Positions 32,136-39,736 of a DNA stretch of 43,053 bases are shown in pieces (position 1 is the stretch's first letter; each line of letters starts with the position of its first letter). A program made the translations under genes and the position numbers. Origin of the DNA: a virus. The stretch covers positions 1-43,053 of the IMG/VR virus record IMGVR_UViG_3300037129_000178. One strand, 5' to 3'. The notes under the pieces are model-generated. The model was given only the letters and a program-made list of their open reading frames with translations. It searched no databases and was not told the origin of the DNA.

Positions 32136-32324
32136 ATGCTGCGGATGCTGTCAGTTCTTTCGTCCAGTTTCAGTTTTTCGGATTCGAATTACAACTACGA
32201 TAACACGAATACGAATGTCAGTTCCCACCTATGCGATATTTACAGCATAGACCGTGCCAACATGGCAAAAAACAAACATTTTAAAAGAGCGTTGGTAATT
32301 GCACTCAATGAAAGCGATCTTTAA
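32136..32324 (+). CDS. Open frame spanning the DGR template repeat
   Basis: A 62-residue frame runs through the template in the same phase as the target genes. Its centre reads SDSNYNYDNTNTNV, the unmutated ancestor of both variable segments. The rest (SIDRANMAKNKHFKRALVI) does not resemble the target tails. The frame may be a remnant of the gene from which the template arose, or it may be open only because the template avoids stop codons. Protein production is doubtful; the RNA is the functional product. Confidence 0.4.
   Translation: MLRMLSVLSSSFSFSDSNYNYDNTNTNVSSHLCDIYSIDRANMAKNKHFKRALVIALNESDL
32157..32234 (+). repeat. DGR template repeat (TR)
   Basis: The template contains 21 adenines in 78 bases. 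Seven codons have the AAY or TAY form (five AAY, two TAC), in which changing A positions gives many residues but never a stop. It lies 102 bases before the reverse transcriptase ATG and downstream of both variable repeats, the usual VR-TR-RT order. Its transcript is presumably copied by the reverse transcriptase with errors at A. Confidence 0.96.
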
Positions 32325-32336
32325 AAAGCAAAGGCA

Positions 32337-33296
32337 ATGAAAAGGATCAATAATTTGTACGAAAAGATATATAACATTGAAAACCTTGAATTAGCTGACC
32401 AGATTGCCAGAAAAGGCAAATCGGATCAGCCTGGGGTAATCCTGCACGATAAAAACCGGGAAGAAAATATCCAATCATTGTATAGGATGCTGAAGGATAA
32501 AACTTACAGGACATCGGATTACACAACGTTCAAAATATTTGAACCAAAAGAACGTATAATATTCCGGTTGCCCTATTTTCCCGACCGTATCACACACCAT
32601 GCGGTTATGAATATCCTTGAACCTATATTTGTAAACACTTTCACGGTTGATACATATAGTTGCATTAAAAAGCGGGGAATACATGCCGCTGCCAATGCTG
32701 TTAAATTAGCCTTAAAAGATACATCAGATACTCAATTTTGTTTGAAACTTGATATTAAGAAGTTTTATCCCAGCATTGATCACACTGTATTGAAACAATT
32801 GCTCCGGAGAAAATTTAAGGATAAAGATCTGCTATGGCTCCTGGATGAAATAATAGATAGCACAGATGGCCTACCCATCGGAAATTATTTGAGCCAATAC
32901 TTCGCAAATTTTTATCTAGCTTATTTTGATCACTGGATGAAGGAAGAAAAGCACGTTAGGTACTATTTTCGTTATGCCGATGACCTAGTAATATTATCAT
33001 CCAATAAGCCTTATTTACATGAATTGCTCGCTGAAATAAGGACTTATCTTGATGAAAAGCTTAAACTTACCATCAAACATACTTACCAAGTTTTCCCGGT
33101 TAATGATAGGGGTATCGACTTTGTTGGTTATGTTTTCAGGCACACCCATACATTGTTAAGGAAAAGCATAAAACAGAATTTTGCCCGGATGCTGGCATCA
33201 AACAAAAATAAACAATCTATAGCTAGTTACAGGGGATGGGCTTGCCATTGTAACAGCAAAAACTTACTAAAAAAACTACTACATGAACAACTTTAA
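32337..33296 (+). CDS. DGR reverse transcriptase
   Basis: The 319-residue protein carries the reverse transcriptase palm motifs LDIKKFYPSIDH (D139) and YADD (213-216). Motif 4 reads IGNYLSQ (181-187), the (I/V/L)GxxxSQ signature that separates DGR enzymes from group II intron and retron types and is linked to adenine infidelity. The thumb end FVGYVFRHTHTLLRKSIKQN is also typical. The length is near the family norm and there is no maturase or nuclease domain. It makes error-prone cDNA of the template RNA for transfer into VR1 and VR2. Its end overlaps the following gene by 14 bases. Confidence 0.95.
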   Translation: MKRINNLYEKIYNIENLELADQIARKGKSDQPGVILHDKNREENIQSLYRMLKDKTYRTSDYTTFKIFEPKERIIFRLPYFPDRITHHAVMNILEPIFVNTFTVDTYSCIKKRGIHAAANAVKLALKDTSDTQFCLKLDIKKFYPSIDHTVLKQLLRRKFKDKDLLWLLDEIIDSTDGLPIGNYLSQYFANFYLAYFDHWMKEEKHVRYYFRYADDLVILSSNKPYLHELLAEIRTYLDEKLKLTIKHTYQVFPVNDRGIDFVGYVFRHTHTLLRKSIKQNFARMLASNKNKQSIASYRGWACHCNSKNLLKKLLHEQL

Positions 33297-33588
33297 CCAA
33301 TTCAATATAAAAATTACCACAAAAAATTTTGAAGGCAACAAAATAAAGATGGCCAAAATATTAAACCGCGAAATTGTTGTATATGACTTTCGGTTGGATG
33401 ATTCAAAGTGCTTCAAGGATAAGGGTACAGGAAAATGCCTTCAATTGCAGATATCAATCAATAGTGAAAAGCATGTTGTATTTACATCTTCATCAGGCCT
33501 TATTGAAGCAATCCATCAGGTACCTGAAAGTGGGTTTCCCTTTACAACAACGATTATAGAAGAAAATGACAGGTTTAAGTTTACTTGA
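33283..33588 (+). CDS. Small protein coupled to the reverse transcriptase, possible DGR accessory factor
   Basis: The 101-residue product starts inside the last codons of the reverse transcriptase gene, implying coupled translation. It is beta-rich (NREIVVYDFRLDDSKCF, CLQLQISINSEKHVVFTS, PFTTTIIEENDRFKFT), looking like an OB-type nucleic-acid-binding protein. Similar small proteins occur in Bacteroidota phages. It is unlike the four-helix Avd accessory protein; no Avd-like gene is seen in the locus. A role in the retroelement is inference from the overlap. Confidence 0.6.
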   Translation: MNNFNQFNIKITTKNFEGNKIKMAKILNREIVVYDFRLDDSKCFKDKGTGKCLQLQISINSEKHVVFTSSSGLIEAIHQVPESGFPFTTTIIEENDRFKFT

Positions 33589-33639
33589 ATTTGACCTTTA
33601 TTAACAGCATTATTATTAATTAATTTACAAAAAACTACT

Positions 33640-34134
33640 ATGGATATAAATGAATCTCGTGTAATCCATTTATCACTCCGCAAACCGTTCCTTGAAAATT
33701 ATCTTCGCTTTGTTTTTAATTCTCAAGAAAAAGGGACTATTAAAATAACCAGGTGCGAGGAAATTGGTAAATATCTTTATTCCCGGGTACGTTATAGCGA
33801 TTATCCGCAACGCAAGCCTAAATCTCAATATTTATTGGAATTATTGCTCCCGGACCATCCCCTGGATGTAAGCCATAACCATTTTATCTATTTCACAGAG
33901 GACGATCAGGTAAGGATTAACGATTACATTGAGGCAATTGCTTATCTTGATTTTCGCACAACCGTTCAAGTTGGGTCCAGGGACTTAAAAGTTGACCGGA
34001 AAGTGGTCATAAATTTATTTTCCAATTTGGTTTTTGGAGAAGATAAATATGAAATGTTGAAAAAAGATGAGTACCGAAGACGTAAAAAAGTAGAAGATTG
34101 GCTATTAAAAAGTATTCAAGTATTTGGCTATTAA
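33640..34134 (+). CDS. Unknown protein downstream of the DGR
   Basis: Encodes 164 residues, charged and mixed alpha/beta, with the sequence RVIHLSLRKPFLENYLRFVF at the start and KKDEYRRRKKVEDWLLKSI at the end. There is no signal or membrane segment. It is the last gene before the hairpin and the structural module, so it may close the early/middle transcript. I do not recognise a family. Confidence 0.55.
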   Translation: MDINESRVIHLSLRKPFLENYLRFVFNSQEKGTIKITRCEEIGKYLYSRVRYSDYPQRKPKSQYLLELLLPDHPLDVSHNHFIYFTEDDQVRINDYIEAIAYLDFRTTVQVGSRDLKVDRKVVINLFSNLVFGEDKYEMLKKDEYRRRKKVEDWLLKSIQVFGY

Positions 34135-34150
34135 ATAAATAAAAAAATAA

Positions 34151-34187
34151 TCTACAAAATGTCCCCTGTCGGGGGACAAAACGTAGA
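34151..34187. promoter_or_regulatory. Symmetric hairpin between middle and late genes
   Basis: An inner stem TGTCCCC (34160-34166) pairs with GGGGACA (34172-34178) around a five-base loop. An outer stem TCTAC (34151-34155) pairs with GTAGA (34183-34187), with A-rich four-base internal loops on each side. No T-run follows. It may be an operator, a processing site or a weak terminator separating the late module from upstream genes. Confidence 0.5.
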
Positions 34188-34216
34188 TAAACCAGACAAA
34201 ATTTAATTATAAAAAC

Positions 34217-34693
34217 ATGAATAATTTCCCTGAATATAACTGCGAAAATTACGGTGGCCTTTCCGGCTTCAATTTTATACCACAATATGCCGTTGCTTCT
34301 ATGCCATCGTGTATAGGTAACCTGTTATCGGAAGTCCTTCCGGTTAAAACAGGTTTCGAATGGTTTATCGGGCTATCATTATATAACTCGCTTCAGTTTA
34401 CCGAAACGCCAAAACCTTCCGATCCTGGCGACTTGTATGAATATATTGTTAGTGGTATTTATCCAGGTCAGACCACAGAATTAGCCACCTTACTCGACGA
34501 AATGAAAGGTCAACCTTTTATCCTGGACATAATCGACAATAACAACCAACGTCGCTTACTTGGGTCGCTCATCAATCCGGTCATGTTCAAATATGCCTAC
34601 GCGTCAAAAGATCAGGTTGGGTCTCGTCCGGAATATACTTTTTCATTTACGTGGACATCTCAAAACCCGGCTCCTTTCTACAATCCGCAATAA
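34217..34693 (+). CDS. Virion-module protein of unknown function
   Basis: Encodes 158 residues with a beta-rich, aromatic pattern (GGLSGFNFIPQY, EYTFSFTWTSQNPAPFY). Similar proteins stand at the beginning of head modules in Bacteroidota phages. A tail-tube or minor structural role fits the beta content, but I cannot name the family. It is the first gene of the late block. Confidence 0.55.
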   Translation: MNNFPEYNCENYGGLSGFNFIPQYAVASMPSCIGNLLSEVLPVKTGFEWFIGLSLYNSLQFTETPKPSDPGDLYEYIVSGIYPGQTTELATLLDEMKGQPFILDIIDNNNQRRLLGSLINPVMFKYAYASKDQVGSRPEYTFSFTWTSQNPAPFYNPQ

Positions 34694-34755
34694 CCTAAAA
34701 GTCCTTTCTTTTAAGTTTATATACGAATATCATTGTATTGTTAACCTTAAATACA

Positions 34756-36141
34756 ATGAGCCGTCTAATAAATGAAATTCTTACATCGCAATGGCTTATC
34801 GACATTGATTACGCCCGCAGTTGTACGCCTTTACTAATGTCATTGGTAAAAGGCGAAAAACTCGACAATAAAGACTGGGGCCGCGCACGTTCGCTAAACC
34901 GCCCTTTTATTGTATCGAAAATAAAATGTGATGAAGATGATATCAACGGCGACGATGATGACGATTTTCCTATTCCATTACCTCCTGATGACGACGATGA
35001 TCAAGGCACCTGCAAAATGGATGATGATAATATTCCGGCAGGCAGTATTGCCGTTATCCCTATCCGGGGTGAGATAATGAAGTATGATGAATTTTGCGGC
35101 CCGGTTGGTACATTAACACTTGCCCGAAATTTCAAGGATGCAATTGCGAATGCCAATATAGCTTCTATAGTTATTGTAATGGATAGTCCTGGTGGCCAAG
35201 TTTCATATACAGACTTACTTTCCGATATCATTGCAAAATCATCTAAACCGATTGTAGGTTTCGTAGAAGGCATAGCAGCTTCCGGCGGATTTTGGATAAT
35301 CTCCGGATCCACAAAAATTATATGTTCGTCTGATATTGATCGCGTTGGTTCCTTCGGTACTATGACATCCTTCGCCGATTTACAGCCTTATTTTGAAAAA
35401 GAAGGCGTCGTTTTTCACGAATTTGAGGCCACAAAAAGCACGGATAAGAATGCTGACATCAAGGAAATCCGTGCCGGGAACTATGATAATTATCGCAAAA
35501 ACGTGCTCGACGTCATTAACGAAGAATTTTTAAGCGATCTCCAGGTAAACCGTCCGGGAATCGACAAAACAACCTTAACAGGTAAAATGTATTTTGCCCC
35601 TGATGCAATCAAATTAGGTATTATCGACGAAATAGGAACGTTCGAATACGCCATCCAGGAGGCAAACCGCCTCGCAAAAGTTCAATCAATCAATAATAAT
35701 TCAAAAAACTTGTCTATGAAAATTAAAGCGAATGGTCCTTTTTCTGCAATCATGGCCTTTTTCGGGTTAGATGCTGCAAAGGATAATGAGTTGACCGAAG
35801 ATCAACTTGCCCAACTAAATAACGAACTTCAAGCCCGGGGTGATAAGATTGCCCAGTTTGTTTCTGATGCCACCGCGCATGCAACCCAAATCGATACCTT
35901 AACCAAAGAAGTTTCAAGGCTCAACGGCGAAGTAACTTCACGCGATAAGAATATCGAAACCCTCACTACCCAGGTAAATGAATTATCCGATCTGCCTGGT
36001 GAAACTGAAGCTAAATTAAAAGCCGAAAAAGAAGCCAATCATGGCGATGTAAAAGGTGGTTTGGAAAAAGCCGTCGATTTCTGCCAGGAAAATGGCGACG
36101 ATATTAACGCCTGCCTGGCGCATCTCGACAAAATACTGTAA
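34756..36141 (+). CDS. S49-type prohead protease fused to scaffold domain
   Basis: The ATG at 34756 lies after a leader with CAATG; an earlier TTG-type frame is less likely. Residues 90-310 form an SppA/ClpP-like S49 peptidase with nucleophile S176 in EGIAASGGFW and a probable general-base lysine at K227, 51 residues later. An acidic linker lies at residues 58-90. The last 140 residues (QLAQLNNELQARGDKIAQF and on) are coiled coil and probably act as internal scaffold, as in lambda C/Nu3. It matures the prohead; the capsid gene follows 15 bases on. Product 461 residues. Confidence 0.85.
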   Translation: MSRLINEILTSQWLIDIDYARSCTPLLMSLVKGEKLDNKDWGRARSLNRPFIVSKIKCDEDDINGDDDDDFPIPLPPDDDDDQGTCKMDDDNIPAGSIAVIPIRGEIMKYDEFCGPVGTLTLARNFKDAIANANIASIVIVMDSPGGQVSYTDLLSDIIAKSSKPIVGFVEGIAASGGFWIISGSTKIICSSDIDRVGSFGTMTSFADLQPYFEKEGVVFHEFEATKSTDKNADIKEIRAGNYDNYRKNVLDVINEEFLSDLQVNRPGIDKTTLTGKMYFAPDAIKLGIIDEIGTFEYAIQEANRLAKVQSINNNSKNLSMKIKANGPFSAIMAFFGLDAAKDNELTEDQLAQLNNELQARGDKIAQFVSDATAHATQIDTLTKEVSRLNGEVTSRDKNIETLTTQVNELSDLPGETEAKLKAEKEANHGDVKGGLEKAVDFCQENGDDINACLAHLDKIL

Positions 36142-36156
36142 CCAATAATCCATACA

Positions 36157-37197
36157 ATGGCAGCAAATAAAACTATTAATGTCGATTCCCTGAAAAGGGT
36201 CTCTACCGATTTCGATCCCGTCCTCCGTTTCTTACCATACCGCAATTTGCAACAACGGATTGCCGAAATGAATATCCGTTTTCTCAGTTCCGATAAGGAA
36301 ATGGAAGAAATCCAATACCAACGCAATGGCCGTATTTCCAAGCCATATACGCCTGGCCAAACACCTGATGCCGATGCAAATTTGGGTAAAATCCGTCAGG
36401 CTAAGTTAAAACCTGATTGGGGTTACACTTCATTAGTTGAAAACATTATGAACTATGAAGCTGTCAATGTTGTTGGGAACACTCCTGAGCACGTTGATCC
36501 GGAAACAAAACGACATCCATTAGAGTTCCTTATTTTACAGGGTGTGATGCAGACAGTATCGGAAGATATTTTAGATGCACTTCACTTTGCAAAACGCGAT
36601 CCTGATGACAAATCGCCCCTGGGGTTATTTGATGGTTATAATGAATATATTGATCAATTGATCGCTGCCGGTGAAGTTTCTCAGGCTAAAGGCAACCTTA
36701 TCCCTACTGGGGCAATTACGGCACCTGTAAATGATTATGCCGTTTATACCACAGTTGTTAACTGGCTAAGGGCTTCGAATTGGAACTTGAAAAAGTCTTC
36801 GATCCTGAAGATTACCCAAACCGTTTATTTCCATTTGTTGGATGCGTTGGGTATAAAATTGAAATATACTGGACAGGTAACAATGGATATGCTTTTGCAA
36901 GCATTAAAAACCGATGCTGGTATTGGAAATCTCCAATTGAGTGTTGAACTTGAGATGGGTACTGGTGACCGTATGATCCTTACCACTGCTGATAATCTTG
37001 ATTTCAGTTTGTGGACAAATACGGCAACCCAATTTGTACAGGTACGTAACCCATTCATTGACCCCAATGACGTTCAATATTGGTGCCAATGGAAAGCCGG
37101 TGTACGTGTACGCGCTGTGCATCCAAAGAATTTCCAGATTAACGATGGCACACCTATCGGCAATCAATTGAGTGGTGATTATTTCGATATCTCCTAA
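36157..37197 (+). CDS. Major capsid protein
   Basis: The 346-residue protein directly follows the protease-scaffold gene, which is the standard place for the capsid gene, and is followed by a terminator. The sequence has HK97-like traits: an extended N-arm (RFLPYRNLQQRIAEMNIRFL), a central helix (PLEFLILQGVMQTVSEDIL) and a C-terminal beta region (WCQWKAGVRVRAVHPKNFQ). No delta domain that would be cleaved is obvious, consistent with the scaffold being carried by the protease gene. The call rests mainly on context and pattern. Confidence 0.8.
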   Translation: MAANKTINVDSLKRVSTDFDPVLRFLPYRNLQQRIAEMNIRFLSSDKEMEEIQYQRNGRISKPYTPGQTPDADANLGKIRQAKLKPDWGYTSLVENIMNYEAVNVVGNTPEHVDPETKRHPLEFLILQGVMQTVSEDILDALHFAKRDPDDKSPLGLFDGYNEYIDQLIAAGEVSQAKGNLIPTGAITAPVNDYAVYTTVVNWLRASNWNLKKSSILKITQTVYFHLLDALGIKLKYTGQVTMDMLLQALKTDAGIGNLQLSVELEMGTGDRMILTTADNLDFSLWTNTATQFVQVRNPFIDPNDVQYWCQWKAGVRVRAVHPKNFQINDGTPIGNQLSGDYFDIS

Positions 37198-37215
37198 GCT
37201 ACATATATATATAAT

Positions 37216-37245
37216 ACTGGGTCCCGTTAAGGGGCCCGGTTTTTC
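37216..37245 (+). terminator. Terminator after the capsid gene
   Basis: ACTGGGTCCC (37216-37225) pairs with GGGGCCCGGT (37231-37240), with eight Watson-Crick pairs plus G-T pairs, around a GTTAA loop. The stem is followed by TTTTC. Partial termination here would keep capsid expression above that of downstream genes. Confidence 0.75.
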
Positions 37246-37280
37246 TTAACTCTCTAAAAAAAATTCTTAAAATACTGATC

Positions 37281-38054
37281 ATGAAAATAGCTCACATCTT
37301 ATCTATCATATGCTTCTCGCTTATTTCTGCGATGGCTTTTTCGGTAGGGGCCGAAACATTTTTACAAATCCAAATACATCCGGCTATCATTGCTTATCCG
37401 GCTATCATTGCTTTGCCCCTGGCAAGCATTGGGATATCTGGATATTTTGGATTGATCCCATTCCCCCGAAATTCGCTTATGCTTAATTTTGGGTCCATAG
37501 CAAATATGGCTTTCCCGGAAATTGATGGGCGCGAGGCCATGGGCGGTTATACTTCAATAGCTTACCTTGGTTTTATTGCCGATATAGAAACCTTTCCCGG
37601 TGAACCGGATATAACTACAGTAACCGATGTTGGTGATGTTGTTAAGTTGATTGGGGCCTACATAATGAAACAAGGTAAATTCTTTTTTGAAGTCAAAGTC
37701 CCTCCTTTCACCTCTAAACATTCGCCTGTAAGCCAGGGGGAAGTGGGCGGTAAATCCTTCAAAAATACTGGTGAAATATACGTACCTGGTATCGATGCAC
37801 AGTCCATGGGTTTGGCGCGGATGCTAAACAACCGTTATGCAATTCTAATCCTTACCGATCCTGATGGTAAAACAAGGGTAGCACTTGGTTCAAAAAACCT
37901 TCCATTATATTTTATACCCAAAGGCGATTCGGGTGCCAAAGGCGTGGATAAAAAAGGGTTTACTTTCACATACGAATCGGAAAGTTTTGCCCCGGGTTGG
38001 GTATACGATGGCCCTATCCCATTGTCAGGAAGTGTAATAGAAGGTATTTCTTAA
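37281..38054 (+). CDS. Tail tube-like protein with hydrophobic N-terminal extension
   Basis: The 257-residue frame opens with a signal-peptide-like stretch (MKIAHILSIICFSLISAMAF) and a second hydrophobic stretch containing the tandem PAIIAYPAIIAL, encoded by a perfect 18-base duplication (37378-37395, 37396-37413). From about residue 67, an internal ATG at 37479, the protein turns soluble and beta-rich (YGGYTSIAYLGF-like core, FTFTYESESFAPGW end) and looks like a major tail protein. Either the leader is a fused hydrophobic domain or translation starts at 37479. Position after capsid supports a tail or decoration role. Confidence 0.55.
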   Translation: MKIAHILSIICFSLISAMAFSVGAETFLQIQIHPAIIAYPAIIALPLASIGISGYFGLIPFPRNSLMLNFGSIANMAFPEIDGREAMGGYTSIAYLGFIADIETFPGEPDITTVTDVGDVVKLIGAYIMKQGKFFFEVKVPPFTSKHSPVSQGEVGGKSFKNTGEIYVPGIDAQSMGLARMLNNRYAILILTDPDGKTRVALGSKNLPLYFIPKGDSGAKGVDKKGFTFTYESESFAPGWVYDGPIPLSGSVIEGIS

Positions 38055-38055
38055 C

Positions 38056-38286
38056 ATGGCAAAGTTTATCATAAGGGGCATAGCGCAACCTGGCCGGATC
38101 AATGTAAAAATTGATGGCCGGTTTAGGGACATCGAACTGCATAATGTTCCAGATGAAATACTCGATAAGCTCTATGCAGACAAATGCCCGTATGTTGAAT
38201 TGTCGCCCGAAGAATTTATAAAACAACAGGGTTTGGATACCATAAAGGTAAAGCCCTTAAAAATCAACAAACCAAAAGGAAAGTAG
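38056..38286 (+). CDS. Small virion-module protein
   Basis: Encodes 76 residues, starting two bases after the previous stop. The end is lysine-rich (IKVKPLKINKPKGK). The stop codon is TAG, the only one among the confident genes here. Small basic proteins in this place may assist head or tail assembly; no family recognised. Confidence 0.5.
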   Translation: MAKFIIRGIAQPGRINVKIDGRFRDIELHNVPDEILDKLYADKCPYVELSPEEFIKQQGLDTIKVKPLKINKPKGK

Positions 38287-38333
38287 TTAGTTAATAGGTA
38301 GTTAGTTTTGTTTAAAAATGACATGACAACTTG

Positions 38334-38367
38334 ATCCCCATTGCTGTTAAGCCCTGGGGATTTTTTT
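38334..38367 (+). terminator. Terminator before the glycosyltransferases
   Basis: ATCCCCA (38334-38340) pairs with TGGGGAT (38355-38361) around a 14-base loop, followed by a T-run to 38367. It separates the head/tail genes from the two glycosyltransferase genes, the first of which starts 15 bases later. Confidence 0.75.
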
Positions 38368-38382
38368 CAAAACGATATTAAA

Positions 38383-39114
38383 ATGAAAGTACCGGTAATA
38401 TTTAACATGGCCACCATGCCATCACGTGTCCGTCCATTAGAGGACACGGTCAAATCCATACTCCCACAATGTGATCGGTTAAATGTATACATGAATTTGT
38501 TTAAAATGCCTACGCCTGCTTTCTTGATACATCCAAAAATTACGGTTTACCGCTCCGAAATAGAAGCTGGTGATCTTGGAGATGTGGGTAAATTCTATAC
38601 CTGCGAGGATTGGCATGGTTGTTATGTGTTTACTATCGACGATAAATATATCTATCCACCGGATTATGCCTCCAGGATGATCGAAACAATAGAGAAATAT
38701 GGCCGTAAGGCTGTTGTTTCCTGCCATGGAAGGTTGATTAAACCGAACTGCACGAGTTATTATATGGACCCTGCCGAAATGTTTCTGCTTGGGGCCGCTG
38801 TTGAAACCGATACATTTGTACATGAATGTGGCACAGGTTGTATGGCCTTGCATACGGATACCGTTAAAGTCCCGCTGGAAATTTTCACGCATACTAACAT
38901 TACCGACATATTGGTTAGCCGGTGGTTGCAGAAACAAAAAATCCCAATCCTGATAATGCAACACCGGTATGGTTGGGTCAGGTTCTCACCCAAGGCCGAT
39001 CATGTTTACAGCATACATAATTTTTGCAACCGCGAAGATTCAATCCAAACGCAACTGGTCAATTCATTTAAATGGAAAATCAACACGTGTCCTGAAGCCC
39101 ATGCAATTCAATAA
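38383..39114 (+). CDS. Glycosyltransferase, GT-A fold (putative)
   Basis: The ATG at 38383 follows A-rich sequence; a TTG at 38341 lies inside the terminator. The 243 residues begin VPVIFNMATMPSRVRPLEDTV, the Rossmann-like start of GT-A enzymes, and have a putative metal/nucleotide-binding acidic motif in FTIDDKYIYPPDYA. A late motif, HECGTGCMALHTDTV, may line the acceptor pocket. It probably transfers a sugar to a host envelope glycan or virion protein. It overlaps the following glycosyltransferase by 14 bases, so both act together. Confidence 0.72.
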   Translation: MKVPVIFNMATMPSRVRPLEDTVKSILPQCDRLNVYMNLFKMPTPAFLIHPKITVYRSEIEAGDLGDVGKFYTCEDWHGCYVFTIDDKYIYPPDYASRMIETIEKYGRKAVVSCHGRLIKPNCTSYYMDPAEMFLLGAAVETDTFVHECGTGCMALHTDTVKVPLEIFTHTNITDILVSRWLQKQKIPILIMQHRYGWVRFSPKADHVYSIHNFCNREDSIQTQLVNSFKWKINTCPEAHAIQ

Positions 39115-39721
39115 ATATTTTGATGCCATCTTCCTGGTCAATTTAGATCGTCGCCCTGAGCGCTTAAAATCATCATGTGATGAACTTTCAAAACATAACA
39201 TTACTGATATCCTTCGTTATCCGGCCATTGATGGTAATGAAATAGAATATCACGGCAAATTAAATGCGGGTCAAATTGGTTGTACATTGTCACACCTGGG
39301 CATTGTTAAATATGCCAAAGAACAAAACCTCGAAAAGATATTCATCTTTGAAGATGATATATCCCTGGCCGATAATTTTAATGATGTTATGGCCTCCGCT
39401 TTATCTGAATTGCCTGATAATTGGGATATGTTCTATGCCGGTGGCAACCACTTAAAAAGCTTCAATCCGTTCTCCCATCACCTTGTTAAACTTAATGGCA
39501 CGTTAACAACGCATGCTTATGGCATCCATTCCCGTTTTTACGATACAATAATCAATACCATCGAGGCCAGCTTCAATGAAGTTATTGATGTTTATTACTT
39601 TATTTTGCATGCAAACAGTTCATCTTACTGCACTAACCCTAAAATTGCATTTCAAACCCCGGGTTATTCCGATTTAGAAAACAGGGAGGTTAACTACACA
39701 GTGTTAAACAATGTCCTTTAA
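39101..39721 (+). CDS. Glycosyltransferase family 25 protein
   Basis: The 206-residue protein has the family 25 pattern of LPS-modifying galactosyltransferases: FDAIFLVNLDRRPERLKSS at the start, KLNAGQIGCTLSHLGIVKYA in the middle and the acidic IFIFEDDISL motif. These enzymes add sugars to lipooligosaccharide in Gram-negative bacteria. In a temperate phage that could alter the surface receptor, or it may glycosylate capsid proteins. Start 39101 gives a perfect family start (MQFNKYFDAIF). The length equals a compact family 25 domain. Confidence 0.8.
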   Translation: MQFNKYFDAIFLVNLDRRPERLKSSCDELSKHNITDILRYPAIDGNEIEYHGKLNAGQIGCTLSHLGIVKYAKEQNLEKIFIFEDDISLADNFNDVMASALSELPDNWDMFYAGGNHLKSFNPFSHHLVKLNGTLTTHAYGIHSRFYDTIINTIEASFNEVIDVYYFILHANSSSYCTNPKIAFQTPGYSDLENREVNYTVLNNVL

Positions 39722-39723
39722 AA

Positions 39724-39736
39724 TTGTAGCTACAAT
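39724..39736. promoter_or_regulatory. Second copy of the palindromic operator-like site
   Basis: TTGTAGCTACAAT is identical to the site at 11-23. It lies 26 bases before the ATG at 39762 and three bases after the stop of the glycosyltransferase gene. The context upstream of a gene in both cases supports a shared regulator; this is inference. Confidence 0.35.

Noticed and set aside
32337-33296. Group II intron or retron origin of the reverse transcriptase
   Set aside because: There is no maturase X domain, no HNH domain and no intron RNA, and the IGxxxSQ motif with adjacent TR and VRs fits a DGR.
38479-38964. A 161-codon minus-strand frame opposite the first glycosyltransferase
   Set aside because: It is entirely antisense to a recognisable enzyme and shows no domain.
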